Of a DNA stretch of 64,000 nucleotides, positions 8,283-17,667 are shown in pieces. The stretch lies in NCBI GenBank assembly GCA_037046615.1, contig JBAOHD010000017.1, positions 300,458-364,457 on the forward strand, written 5' to 3'. How positions within the stretch are numbered: position 1 is the stretch's first letter; the number at the start of each line of letters is the position of its first letter. A program made the position numbers and the translations under genes. The DNA comes from Phosphoribacter sp037046615 (GTDB taxonomy: Bacteria > Actinomycetota > Actinomycetes > Actinomycetales > Dermatophilaceae). The notes beneath the pieces were generated by a model, which saw only the letters and a list, made by a program, of their open reading frames with translations, was not told the DNA's origin and did no database searches.

Positions 8283-9188
8283 TCAACGGCCCTTGGGGTG
8301 CCAGACCGTCTTGGTCTCAAGGAAGGCCGTCATGCGGGTCAGATCCGGGACGGTCCGCCAATCAGGCTCGATCGCGTCGGCGCCGTCGCCGGCAGGGCGG
8401 AGCACCCGCTTGAGGTTGCCGGCAGCGGCAGCCTCAAGATCGCCCCACTGGAGGCCGTCGGCCCCGGCGGCACCGGTGAGGTCAATGGCGTTGACGTCAC
8501 GATGGGAGGCCAGCCACGGCGCCATCTCGGCGGTGACCCCGGTGAGCAGGTTGACGACCCCGCCAGGCACGTCTGAGGTCGCGAGGATCTCCCCGAGCGT
8601 CACGGCGGGGAGCGGCCGCTGCGCGCTGGTGACGACGACGGCGGTGTTGCCAGACACGATGACCGGCGCGATGACCGACACCAGACCGAGCAGTGAACTC
8701 CGTTGCGGCGCAAGGATAGCCACGACACCGGTCGGCTCGGGGGCCGAGATGTTGACGAACGGTCCGGCCACGGGGTTGAGTCCACCGACGACCTGCGCGA
8801 GCTTGTCGGCCCACCCGGCATACCAGACCCATCGGTCGATCGCGAGGTCGACGATCGCGCTCGCCTTGGCTGTCGTGATGCCTTCCGCTGCGGCGACGTC
8901 GTCCGCGAGCTGGGCCGCGCGGCCTTGCATGACCTCGGCGACGCGGTAGAGCACCTGACCCCGGTTGTATGCCGTGGCCCCCGCCCAGCCCTTCTGAGCG
9001 GCGCGGGCGGCGACGACGGCGTCCCGGGCGTCCTTGCGGGAGGCCATCGCGGCGTTGGCGAGGAAGGCGCCCTGCCGTCCGGCGCGGCCGGTAGCGTGGA
9101 CGGCATACGAGCGACCGGACTCACTGCGTGGGAAGGCGCCCCCGACGTAGAGCTTGAAGGTCTTGCGCACTTCGACGCGCTCGCTCAT
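8283..9188 (-). CDS. Short aldehyde dehydrogenase-like protein lacking the catalytic half
   Basis: A 301-residue protein related to the NAD-binding half of aldehyde dehydrogenases (FKLYVGGAFPRSESGRSY, an NRGQVLYRVAEVMQ helix, FVNISAPEPTGVVAILAP and PGGVVNLLTG). Family members are ~480 residues with a catalytic Cys in the C-terminal half; here that domain, the Cys and the usual ELGGK glutamate are absent and the chain ends after a short unrelated tail. The reading frame is intact, so this is a regular reduced protein and not visible decay. It overlaps the full aldehyde dehydrogenase gene by 4 bases. I infer a structural partner or pseudoenzyme of that dehydrogenase. Confidence 0.82.
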   Translation of the reverse strand: MSERVEVRKTFKLYVGGAFPRSESGRSYAVHATGRAGRQGAFLANAAMASRKDARDAVVAARAAQKGWAGATAYNRGQVLYRVAEVMQGRAAQLADDVAAAEGITTAKASAIVDLAIDRWVWYAGWADKLAQVVGGLNPVAGPFVNISAPEPTGVVAILAPQRSSLLGLVSVIAPVIVSGNTAVVVTSAQRPLPAVTLGEILATSDVPGGVVNLLTGVTAEMAPWLASHRDVNAIDLTGAAGADGLQWGDLEAAAAGNLKRVLRPAGDGADAIEPDWRTVPDLTRMTAFLETKTVWHPKGR

Positions 9189-10649
9189 CGCGGGCCTCCC
9201 GTCGTGACGTAGGGATCGAGGCCATGGCGGCCGCCTTCGCGGCCGTAGCCGGACTCCTTGAAACCGCCGAAAGGTGACGTCGGGTCAAACTGGTTGAAGG
9301 TGTTGGCCCACACCACTCCCGCCCGGAGTTGGTCGGCCATCCAGAGGATCTTCGACCCCTTCTCGGTCCAGACTCCTGCGGACAGACCGTAGGGAGTGTT
9401 GTTGGCCTTGGCGACCGCCTCGGCGGGGGTCCGGAAGGTGATGACCGACAGGACCGGCCCGAAGATCTCCTCCTGCGCGACCCGGTGGGCCTGGGAGACT
9501 CCGGTGAAGATCGTCGGGGCAAACCAGAAGCCGCGGCTCGGCAGGTCGCAGACGGGGCTCCATCGCTGGGCCCCCTCGGCCTCACCGACGGCCACCATGT
9601 CGGTGACTCGGGCGAGTTGGACAGCCGAGTTGATCGCGCCGAGGTCGGTGTTCTTGTCCATCGGGTCGCCGACGCGGATCGTCGCGAGCCGCCGCTGGAG
9701 CCGCTGCACCACCTCGTCGTGGATCGACTCTTGCACGAGCAGGCGTGAGCCAGCGCAGCAGACGTGGCCCTGGTTGAAGAAGATGCCGCGCACGATGCCT
9801 TCGACCGCCTGATCGATCGGTGCGTCGTCGAAGACGATGTTGGCGGCCTTGCCGCCGAGCTCGAGGGTGACCTTCTTGCGGGTGCCGGCGACGGCTCGCG
9901 CGATGAGCTTGCCGACCTCGGTCGAGCCGGTGAAGGCGATCTTGTCGACGTCGGGGTGCTCGACGAGTGCCTGACCGGTCGCGCCGGCACCCGTGACGAT
10001 GTTGACGACACCCGGTGGGAGGTCGGCCTGCGCGCAGACCTCGGCGAAGAGCAAGCGCGGTCAGGGACGTGGTCTCCGCCGGCTTGAGGACCACGGTGTT
10101 GCCGCAGGCCAGCGCGGGAGCGACCTTCCACGCGAGCATGAGGAGGGGGAAGTTCCATGGGATGACCTGGCCCACGACTCCGACGGGTCGCGGCGGGTTG
10201 CTCGGGGAGCCGCCGAGACCGGCATACTCCAGCTTGTCGGCCCACCCGGCGTGGTAGAAGAAGTGCGCGGCCGCGAGCGGCACGTCGACGTCGCGGCTCT
10301 CCTTGATGGGCTTGCCGTTGTCGAGCGTCTCGAGGACCGCGAACTCTCGCGCCCGCTCCTGGAGGATCCGCGCGATCCGGAAGAGGTATTTCCCGCGGTC
10401 GGCCCCCGAGAGCTTCGACCACACCCGCTCGTATGCTGCGCGCGCTGCGGCGACGGCCCGATCCACGTCCGCGGCGGAGGCCTCACTGATCTGCGCGAGG
10501 GTCTCCTCGGTCGCCGGGTTGATCGTGGGGAAGGAGCCGCCCGTGCCGGCGTGGAACTCGCCGTCGATGAACAGGCCGTAGGAGTCGGCGATCGAGACCA
10601 CCGATCGGGACTCGGGGGCGGGGGCGTAGTCGAAGGTCGGCATCGTCAT
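9185..10649 (-). CDS. Aldehyde dehydrogenase (one frameshift)
   Basis: A full-length NAD(P)-dependent aldehyde dehydrogenase of about 487 residues in two frames. The N-terminal frame holds LFIDGEFHAG, PWNFPLLMLAWK and GNTVVLKPAE; the C-terminal frame holds FTGSTEVGK, LELGGKAANIV (general-base Glu), FFNQGHVCCAGSRL (catalytic Cys), EEIFGPVL and PFGGFKESGYGRE. The shift lies near 10,055, between SLTAL and LLFAEV, and looks like a one-base indel because all motifs on both sides are intact. DeoC releases acetaldehyde, so this enzyme likely oxidises that product; the neighbouring order DeoC, aldehyde dehydrogenase, short aldehyde dehydrogenase supports this. Confidence 0.9.
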
Positions 10650-10661
10650 CCTCAGTCGTCC

Positions 10662-11621
10662 TCAGTCGATCGACACGTAGTCGGGGCCGGAATAGGCGCC
10701 GGTGGCCAGCTTCTGGCGCTGGAGGAGGAGATCGCCGAGCAACCCGGAGGCACCGAAGCGGAACCAATCGGGTGAGAGCCACGCTGGACCGGCAACCTCG
10801 GAGACCGTGACGAGGTATTTCATCGCGTCCTTCGTCGTGCGGATGCCGCCGGCGGGCTTGACCCCGATCTGGGTGCCGGTGAGCTCCCGCCAGTCGCGGA
10901 CCGCCTCGAGCATGAGGAGGGTGACCGGAAGGGTGGCGGCAGGCGCGACCTTGCCGGTGCTCGTCTTGATGAAGTCCGCACCCGCGCGCATCGCGAGGAA
11001 GGACGCTCGGCGGACGTTGTCGTAGGTGGCGAGTTCACCGGTCTCGAGGATGACCTTGAGGTGCGCGGCGCTGCCATCTGCCCGCCGACACGCCTCCTTG
11101 GTGGCGACGATCTCCTCGAAGACCTGCAGGTAGCGGCCGGAGAGGAAGGCGCCGCGGTCGATGACCATGTCGATCTCGTCGGCGCCGCCCTCGACCGCAT
11201 CACGGGTGTCGGCGAGCTTGACCGGCATGCTCGCCCGTCCTGACGGAAAGGCTGTGGCGACGGCGGCGACGTGAATCCCACTGTCTCCCAAGGCTTCACG
11301 CGCGATACCCACGAGGTCGCCGTAGACGCAGATCGCGGCCGGGCGAGGGGTCGCCGGGTCGCTCGGGTCGGGCACCAGTGCCTTCGCGCACAGCGACCGG
11401 ACCTTGCCAGGGGTGTCGGCGCCTTCGAGGGTGGTCAGGTCGATCATCGAGATCGCGGTGTCGATCGCCCATGATTTCGAGGTGGTCTTGATCGATCGCG
11501 TGCCGAGGGAGGCGGCACGGGCTTCGAGGCCGACCTGGTCGACGCCGGGCAGCCCGTGGAGCCAGCGCCGCAACGCGGCGTTGTCGCCGATGTCCGGCAG
11601 ATTTGTGGCAACGGTGGTCAC
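10662..11621 (-). CDS. deoC: Deoxyribose-phosphate aldolase
   Basis: A DeoC-type aldolase of 319 residues, splitting 2-deoxyribose 5-phosphate into glyceraldehyde 3-phosphate and acetaldehyde. The Schiff-base lysine block FIKTSTGK, the second lysine in GVKPAGGIR and the acidic DEIDMVIDRG strand are all present. It is longer than the ~220-260 residues of bacterial DeoC, closer to the long type with an extra N-terminal helical stretch (RRWLHGLPGVDQVGLEARAA). The GTG at 11621 is chosen because TAGACT lies 7 bases upstream, giving a leaderless mRNA; the frame is open to 11666 but lacks such a signal. It heads an operon with two aldehyde dehydrogenase genes and the kinase-like gene. Confidence 0.93.
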   Translation of the reverse strand: MTTVATNLPDIGDNAALRRWLHGLPGVDQVGLEARAASLGTRSIKTTSKSWAIDTAISMIDLTTLEGADTPGKVRSLCAKALVPDPSDPATPRPAAICVYGDLVGIAREALGDSGIHVAAVATAFPSGRASMPVKLADTRDAVEGGADEIDMVIDRGAFLSGRYLQVFEEIVATKEACRRADGSAAHLKVILETGELATYDNVRRASFLAMRAGADFIKTSTGKVAPAATLPVTLLMLEAVRDWRELTGTQIGVKPAGGIRTTKDAMKYLVTVSEVAGPAWLSPDWFRFGASGLLGDLLLQRQKLATGAYSGPDYVSID

Positions 11622-11628
11622 CGACGAG

Positions 11629-11634
11629 AGTCTA
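11629..11634 (-). promoter_or_regulatory. -10 element of deoC, leaderless
   Basis: Read on the - strand, TAGACT is followed by 7 bases and then the GTG start at 11621. Transcription would begin at or next to the start codon. No obvious -35 is visible. The spacing matches other transcription-unit starts in this window. Confidence 0.5.
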
Positions 11635-11658
11635 GGGCCGTGGAATGATGACGACTCC

Positions 11659-12312
11659 ATGAGCACTCACGCCGCCTCGTCATCGGACCCCGCGCCGGAC
11701 GCGTCTGTCGATCTCGTCCTGCGCCCGATGGGCAGCGCGGTCCTCGGGGGCTTCGTGGCGCTGATGTTCCTCGCCGGTGCGGTCATGGCATGGGGCGAAG
11801 GCCTGAGCTTTGTGGCCTTCCTCGTCGCGGCGGCCACGGCCCTGGTCGTCCTGCTCGTGCGCCCCTTCGTGCGCCTGACCCTCGACGGGATCACGATCCA
11901 TAACCCGTTCCGTCGCACTGTCGTGCCGTGGACGGCATACGAGGATGTCAGCGCGCAGTGGAATCTCGTCGTGTATGCCGGCCCGCTCGCCATCAAGGCG
12001 TGGGCGATCGCCGCGAAGGTCCGCCGGCGCAGCGGGTCGGGCGTGCTCGCGGCCTTCTCGTCGGGCGCCCTGAAGGAGCGGCTTGCCGATCCTGGACCGC
12101 CGGCACCGGTCCACCGGCCGGGCTCGTTGCCCACGACCGCTGGGCCGGCCGCCGTCCTCGTCGAGCAATTGCACGGCGAATGGCGAGAACTCGTGCGTGA
12201 CGGGGTCATCGAGCCCGACCCGCTAGCCCCGGTGACCCGCAGGTGGGACCTGCTCGACATCGCCCTCGTGGGAGTGCCGCTGCTCGTGGCGATGGTCTCC
12301 CGGCTCGGCTAG
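11659..12312 (+). CDS. PH domain-containing membrane protein
   Basis: A 217-residue protein with two membrane helices at residues ~30-70 (VLGGFVALMFLAGAVMAW and FVAFLVAAATALVVLLV), then a bacterial PH-like region (FVRLTLDGITIHNPFRRTVVPWTAYEDVSAQW) and a C-terminal hydrophobic segment (LLDIALVGVPLLVAMV). The topology is that of small actinobacterial PH proteins of unknown role. It is divergent from deoC with 37 bases between starts. It converges on the phosphosugar mutase gene, the two stop codons sharing the tetranucleotide CTAG at 12309-12312. Confidence 0.8.
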   Translation: MSTHAASSSDPAPDASVDLVLRPMGSAVLGGFVALMFLAGAVMAWGEGLSFVAFLVAAATALVVLLVRPFVRLTLDGITIHNPFRRTVVPWTAYEDVSAQWNLVVYAGPLAIKAWAIAAKVRRRSGSGVLAAFSSGALKERLADPGPPAPVHRPGSLPTTAGPAAVLVEQLHGEWRELVRDGVIEPDPLAPVTRRWDLLDIALVGVPLLVAMVSRLG

Positions 12313-14033
12313 ATCCGGGTGAGCTCCTCGAAGGCTCGCCGCATCGACACCAGCCGGCCCGCGGCGATGGCACGGCAGTCCGCCAAGTCCTCGGCTGCCT
12401 GGGACGTCCTCGACCGCCTCGAGGTAGACCTTGACCTTGGGTTCGGTGCCCGAGGGGCGCACGATGACCCGGGAGCCGTCGGACAAGAAATAGCGCAGCC
12501 CATCGGTCGGTGGGAGCCCTCCGTCGCCTCGGGCGAGGTCGTCGATCCGGGTGACCACGCTGTCGCCGATGGTCGCTGGCGAATGCCGCGCGCAGCCGCG
12601 CCATGAGTGCGGGCATGAGCCACAGGTCCGACACCCGCACCGAGAAGGCGTCGGTGGCATGCACGCCGTGGGCAACGGCGAGTTCGTCGAGGAGGTCGAG
12701 CAGGGTGGCACCTCGGGCCTTGAGTCGGCCGACGAGCTCGGCGACCAGCAGAGCCGCCGACACGCCGTCCTTGTCGCGCACTACCTCCGGGGCCACGCAG
12801 TAGCCGAGCGCCTCCTCATAGCCGTAGGCCAGTCCCGGCACGCGGGCAATCCACTTGAAGCCGGTCAGGGTCTGCTCGTGCGCGACCCCGCGAGCCGCCG
12901 CGCACGCGCGGCGAGCATCCGTGACGAGACGATCGAGTTGGCGAACGACGCCACCTTCGGGCACGCCGCGGTCGAGCAGGTGGGCGCCGAGGAGCACGCC
13001 GACCTCGTCCCCGCGCAGCATTCGCCAGCCGAGCGCCGGGTCGCCTGGACGGCGACGGCGCACCGGTCGGCGTCCGGGTCGTTGGCGATGACGACGTCGG
13101 GCCCCGCCTCGGCGGCGAGCGCCAACGCGGCGTCGATGGCGCCGGCCTCTTCGGGATTGGGGAAGGAGACGGTCGGGAAGTCCGGGTCTGGGCTGGCCTG
13201 GCTGGCGACGACGTGGGGCTCGGGGAAGCCTGCGCGGACGAAGGCTGCCCGCACGGTCTCGTCGCCGACGCCGTGCAGGGAGGTGTGGACGATCGAGACA
13301 TCGCGCGGCGATGTCTGCGGCGACGAGTCCGGCGACCGCCGTCGAGGTAGTCCTCGACGAGGTCCTCGCCCAGGATCTCCCAGCCTCCCTCGGCCAGCGG
13401 GACCTCCGCCACCGCCGACGACCGCGGCGATCCGTGCGGCGATCAGGGCGTCGGCGGGTGGCACGATCTGCGACCCATCACCGAGGTAGACCTTGTAGCC
13501 ATTGTCCTGCGGGGGGTTGTGGCTGGCCGTGACCATGACCCCCGCGTCGGCGCCGAGATGACGGATCGCGATAGGCGAGCACGGGTGTCGGCAGCACGCG
13601 CGGCAGCAGGAGCGCGCGCCCGCCCGCGGCCGTGACGACGGCGGCGGTGTCGCGGGCGAAGTCGTCGGAGCCGGTGCCGCGCGTCGTAGCCCGACGACCA
13701 CCGGGCGCCTTCGGCCCCCCGAGCTCGTCGGGCAGGTCGTGCTCGGAGGTATGCCGTGAGCCCGGCTGCCGCTCGGATGACGACTGCGCGGTTCATCCGG
13801 TTGGGACCGGCGCCGAGCGCGCCCCGCAGGCCCGGCCGTGCCGAACTCGAGCATCCCGGCGAACCGGTCGGCGAGGTCGGCGCTGGCAGCCTCGTCGCCA
13901 GCCTCGACGTGCGTCGATGAGCACTGCCGAGCTCGGCACGCGTCAGCGGGGTCGGGGTCGTCGGCGAGCCAGGCTCGCGCCTGGGCGAGCACGGCATCGT
14001 GGTCAGCGGCCGGGCGGCATACTCACGCGGCAT
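12309..14033 (-). CDS. Phosphomannomutase/phosphoglucomutase family enzyme (several frameshifts)
   Basis: A phosphohexomutase-superfamily gene of about 575 codons spread over at least three frames. Pieces in order are MPREYAARPLTT (start ATG 14033), RFAGMLEFGTAG, VMVTASHNPPQDNGYKVYLGDG with the phosphoserine loop, VIANDPDADRCAVAV (metal loop), GFKWIARVPGLAYGYEEALGY, KDGVSAALLVAELV and the sugar-binding/phosphate loops ending VIVRPSGTEPKVKVYLEA. Every signature survives, so I read the shifts as sequencing indels. It overlaps the purine nucleoside phosphorylase stop by 11 bases. In this setting the enzyme may act as a phosphopentomutase, converting deoxyribose 1-phosphate to the 5-phosphate that DeoC uses; that activity is inference. 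Confidence 0.85.
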
Positions 14034-14875
14034 GTCCCTGCGCAATGCGGACGACGACATCGGCGAGGAGGCGGCCACAGCGCGCGGCGGCAGCCTGTCC
14101 GGCCGTCGAGGACCTCCTCGTGAGACGAGCGGGACCTCCGAGATGCCTGCGGCGAGGTTGGTCACGAGGGAGATGCCGAGGACCTCCAGCCCGACCTGGC
14201 GCGCGGCGATCGCCTCCAGCGTCGTCGACATGCCGACGAGGTCGCCGCCGAGGACGCTTGGCCATCTGCACCTCGGCGGGCGTCTCGTAGTGCGGCCCGC
14301 GGAACTGGACGTAGACGCCCTCGTCGAGCGCCGGGTCGACCTCGCGGGCGAGCGTCGCGCAGCTCGGCCGAGTAGAGATCGGTGAGGTCGACGAAGGTGG
14401 CGCCCTCGATCGGGGAGGTCGCGGTGAGGTTGATGTGGTCGCGGATGAGCACCGGGGTGCCCGGTGCCCAGGCCGGGTTGAGTCCGCCGCAGCCGTTGGT
14501 CAGGACGATCGTGTGGCAGCCGGCGGCTGCGGCCGTGCGCACCGCGTGGACGACGGCGCGGACGCCGCGGCCCTCGTAGAAGTGCGTCCGGGTGCCGTAG
14601 ACGAGGGCGCGGGCGCCCGTGTCACCGATGGCGACCGACCGCATGGACCCGGAGTGCCCGGCGACGGCCGCTTTGTGGAACCCGGGCACGTCGGCGTTGT
14701 CGATCGTCGTGAGAGTCTCGCCGACGAGATCGCCGGTCTGGCCCCACCCCGACCCCAGGACGAGGGCGACGTCGTGACGCCGGGCTCCCGATCGCTCGGC
14801 GATGACCGCCGCAGCCTCGGCCGCGACGGCAAAAGGATCGGTGGCAGGGTCGGCAAGGTCGAGGTGTGCGCTCAC
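14023..14875 (-). CDS. Purine nucleoside phosphorylase (frameshifts)
   Basis: A trimeric-type purine nucleoside phosphorylase of about 284 residues, splitting (deoxy)inosine or guanosine with phosphate. Seen in order: VALVLGSGWG (phosphate loop), VPGFHKAAVAGHSG, RTHFYEGRG, TIVLTNGCGGLNPAWAPGTPVLIRDHINLTATSPI, then in other frames STTLEAIAARQVGLEVLGISLVTNLAAGIS and the C-terminal helix QAAAARCGRLLADVVVRI. At least three indels lie between 14,100 and 14,360. GTG 14875 is preferred over GTG 14884 because TAGAGT at 14883-14888 leaves 7 bases before it, as at other leaderless starts here. Its end overlaps the mutase start, indicating an operon. Confidence 0.87.
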
Positions 14876-14882
14876 CTTCGGC

Positions 14883-14888
14883 ACTCTA
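14883..14888 (-). promoter_or_regulatory. -10 element of the purine nucleoside phosphorylase gene, leaderless
   Basis: TAGAGT on the - strand precedes GTG 14875 by 7 bases. It lies in the 24-base gap after the ABC ATPase stop, so the nucleoside genes have their own start signal even though they follow the transporter operon on the same strand. Confidence 0.45.
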
Positions 14889-14899
14889 GACCGCGCGGG

Positions 14900-15980
14900 T
14901 CACGAAGGGGAGACGGCCAGGGCAGCGTCGCCCCGGGGTCGCAGCAGCACCCGGTCCCCGGGCTGGTATGCCGCGAGCTCGCTGTTGTCGACCTGCACTC
15001 GCACGAGGGCGTCCTCGTCGCTGCGGGCGACGACGCGACCAGACGAGCCGAGGAAGCTCGCGCTCACGACCGTCGCGTTGGCAGGCGGACCGTCGCCGGT
15101 TATAGGGCTGACCGTGATCGCTTCTGGCCGCACGAGGACGATCGCCTCCCCGTCACCGGCCGACCCCGCCAACAGCGGCACTGTGCCTGCGAGCACGGTC
15201 GCGGTGGCGCCGGTGACGACACCGCGCAGGCGGTTGGTCAGGCCGACGAAGTCGGCGACGAAGGGCGTCGCGGGGTTGTTGTATAAGGTTGCGGGAGTGG
15301 CGAGTTGCTCCAACTTGCCGCGGTTCATGACGCCCACCCGGTCGGCGACAGCGAGGGCTTCCTCTTGGTCATGCGTGACGAAAAGGGTCGTCGTGCCGAC
15401 CTCGAGTTGGATCCGGCGGATCTCGTCGCGCAGTTGGGTGCGCACCTTGGCATCGAGCGCTGAGAGGGGTTCGTCGAGGAGGAGCACCTGAGGCTCGATG
15501 GCCAGGGCGCGGGCGAGGGCAACCCGCTGCTGCTGCCCGCCCGAGAGCTGGTGGGCGTAGCGGTCGGCCTGTGTCGACAGGCCGACGAGGTCGAGCATCT
15601 CGGCGGCCCGTGCGCGACGGCGAGCCTTGTCTTGCCGACGCAGCTCGCAGCCCGAACTCGACGTTCTGGCGGGCCGTCAAGTGCGGGAAGAGGCTGTAGG
15701 CCTGGAACACCATCCCCATGCCGCGCTTGTTTGTCGGCACGCCGGTGATATCCGCGCCGCCGACCTCGATCGATCCACCGTCGGGGTCTTCGAGACCGGC
15801 GAGCAGGCGCAAGGCGGTGGTTTTGCCGCACCCGGACGGCCCGAGCAGCGCGACGAACTCGCCCGGCGCCATGTGGAGGGTGCACCCGTCGAGCGCGGTG
15901 ACCCCTCCGGGGTAGACCCGGCGCAGGTCGGTCAGCCGGACCTCTGTGCCGCGTTCAGGGCCACGTGCCGGCGCTGTCAT
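14900..15980 (-). CDS. ABC transporter ATP-binding protein (one frameshift)
   Basis: An importer ATPase of about 359 residues. The N-terminal frame carries Walker A GPSGCGKTT and the Q-loop VFQAYSLFPHL; after a shift near 15,640 the second frame carries the signature LSGGQQQRVALARAL, Walker B LLLDEPLSALD, the switch histidine VTHDQEEAL and a C-terminal TOBE-like regulatory domain (residues ~240-350). The type is that of PotA/FbpC-like ATPases. Its ATG overlaps the permease stop by 4 bases. With the two permeases and binding protein it forms a complete four-gene importer; substrate not determined (polyamine, iron or phosphonate types look alike). Confidence 0.88.
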
Positions 15981-16780
15981 GACTTCTCCTTGCGTCCGAC
16001 GAAGGACATGGCAAACAGGACGACGAAGGCGAACACGAGCGAGGCGAAACCGACGGCGACCGAGATCTGCCCTTCGGACTTGCCGAGTTCATACATCGCG
16101 ACCTGGAGGTTCTTGCGGCTGAAGAGGTTGGCGATCGTGAACTCCCCGAGGACCAGCGCCACCGCGAGGAAGGAAGCCGACAGGACGGCCGTGCGCAGGT
16201 TGGGCAGGATCACCCGCAGCATGACCGTGGCCCACGACGCACCGAGCGATCGGGCGGCTTCGGCGAGGGTCTTGACGTCGATCGCCCGCAGGCCGGCGTC
16301 GAGCGCACGGTAGGCGTAGGGCAGGACGAGGATGACGTAGGCCAGGCCGAGCCAGACGGTCGACTCCCCGAGCAGGTAGGTCACCCATCGGTAGACCGGT
16401 GTCAGCCCGACGACCAGGACGATGGCTGGCACGGTGAGGGGCAGGAGGCAGATGAACTCGACCGTCCGGGACAGCCGAGGCAGGCGGAGCCGCACCCAGG
16501 TCATCGTCGGCACGAGCAGGGCGAGCATGACGACAACGGTGAACACCGCGAGGAGCACCGACGAGACGAACCCTTCGGCCAGCGCGGGATAGCGCTCGGT
16601 GATCGACCCGACGTCGGCCAGGGCCGACCACACCGCGCCCGTGCGGCCGCCCGAGCGCAGGTCCCGCGTCGTGAACTCGACCATGCCGTAGAGCGGCACG
16701 AGGAAGAGCACCAGCATGAGCGTGATGACAGCCCACCGGAAGGTCGCCCGCTTGCGGACTTCGGCGCGTCGAGTGCTCAT
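15977..16780 (-). CDS. ABC transporter permease (second)
   Basis: A 267-residue inner-membrane permease with about six helices and the EAA loop near residue 180 (EAARSLGASWATVMLRVILPNL), which docks the ATPase. An N-terminal helix (WAVITLMLVLFLVPLYGMVEF) is followed by an external loop rich in charged residues. The ATG overlaps the preceding permease stop by 4 bases. The arrangement of binding protein, permease, permease and ATPase in one direction with ATGA overlaps shows a tightly coupled operon. Confidence 0.9.
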   Translation of the reverse strand: MSTRRAEVRKRATFRWAVITLMLVLFLVPLYGMVEFTTRDLRSGGRTGAVWSALADVGSITERYPALAEGFVSSVLLAVFTVVVMLALLVPTMTWVRLRLPRLSRTVEFICLLPLTVPAIVLVVGLTPVYRWVTYLLGESTVWLGLAYVILVLPYAYRALDAGLRAIDVKTLAEAARSLGASWATVMLRVILPNLRTAVLSASFLAVALVLGEFTIANLFSRKNLQVAMYELGKSEGQISVAVGFASLVFAFVVLFAMSFVGRKEKS

Positions 16781-17667
16781 CGGACCAACCACCGGGAGGC
16801 GCGCTTGTCGATCCACGCATAGATCGTCATGACGACCGCGACGACGACCACCATGGCCATGGCCATGGCGTTGCCGATGTTTTCCTGTCCGAGGATGACC
16901 TCGGAGCTCAGGGTGCTGCCGATCTGCAGGGGCACGATCGGGGATGCCTGGCTGATCAGTGCAGCGGCGGTCGCGTAGGCGCTGAAAGCGTTGGTGAACA
17001 GCAGGAGGGTGGCGCCGACGAAGGACGGGAAGAGGATCGGCCCGGCGATGCGCCGCCAGTAGGTCCAGGTCGTGCCGCCGAGGGTCTCGGTCGCCTCTCG
17101 CCACTGCGGCCGCAACCCTTCGACGGCGGGCAGGAAGACGATGAGCATGAGGGGGATCTGGAAGTAGAGGTAAACGAGCATGAGGCCCTTGTCCCACTGG
17201 TAGAGCCACAGGCTCGATCCCGTGTCGACCCCTCGACCGGTGAGCCACAGGTTGAGGAAACCCTGCATCCCGAAGGTCGCCATGAACGCGAAAGCCAGTG
17301 CGACACCGCCGAATTGCGCGAGCACGCCACACAGGGAGGTGACAAAACGCTTGAGTATGCCGGTCGGCGAGGCGGTGCTCACGGCATACGCGAGCAGCGC
17401 TCCCAGGGTGGCTCCCACGACCGCGGTGACCACCGACAGGACCAGGGAGTGGCCGAGCGCAGTGAGAAAGGAACTCGAGCTGCCACCGAGAGCGGCGAGA
17501 TTATCGAGCGTGGGCCGTCCGGTCGGGTCGACGAAAGCGCCGATGACGACCACGAGGGTCGGGATGAGCAGGAAGACCGTCGTGTAGACGAAGAACGGCA
17601 CGACGCCAGCGAGGGCACCCGACGGTCGCAGACCGCCGAGTGCCCTCAGACGCCGAGGATCAGCCAA
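16777..17667 (-). CDS. ABC transporter permease (first)
   Basis: About 296 residues with six to seven membrane helices, beginning FVYTTVFLLIPTLVVVIGAF, and an EAA-type loop (EATETLGGTTWTYWRRIAGPILFP) near residue 215. I use TTG 17667, whose codon overlaps the stop of the binding-protein gene and has a weak AAGG behind it; GTG 17712 in the same frame would add 15 residues inside the binding-protein gene and has no ribosome site. The product is one half of the importer's membrane channel. Confidence 0.82.
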   Translation of the reverse strand: MADPRRLRALGGLRPSGALAGVVPFFVYTTVFLLIPTLVVVIGAFVDPTGRPTLDNLAALGGSSSSFLTALGHSLVLSVVTAVVGATLGALLAYAVSTASPTGILKRFVTSLCGVLAQFGGVALAFAFMATFGMQGFLNLWLTGRGVDTGSSLWLYQWDKGLMLVYLYFQIPLMLIVFLPAVEGLRPQWREATETLGGTTWTYWRRIAGPILFPSFVGATLLLFTNAFSAYATAAALISQASPIVPLQIGSTLSSEVILGQENIGNAMAMAMVVVVAVVMTIYAWIDKRASRWLVR

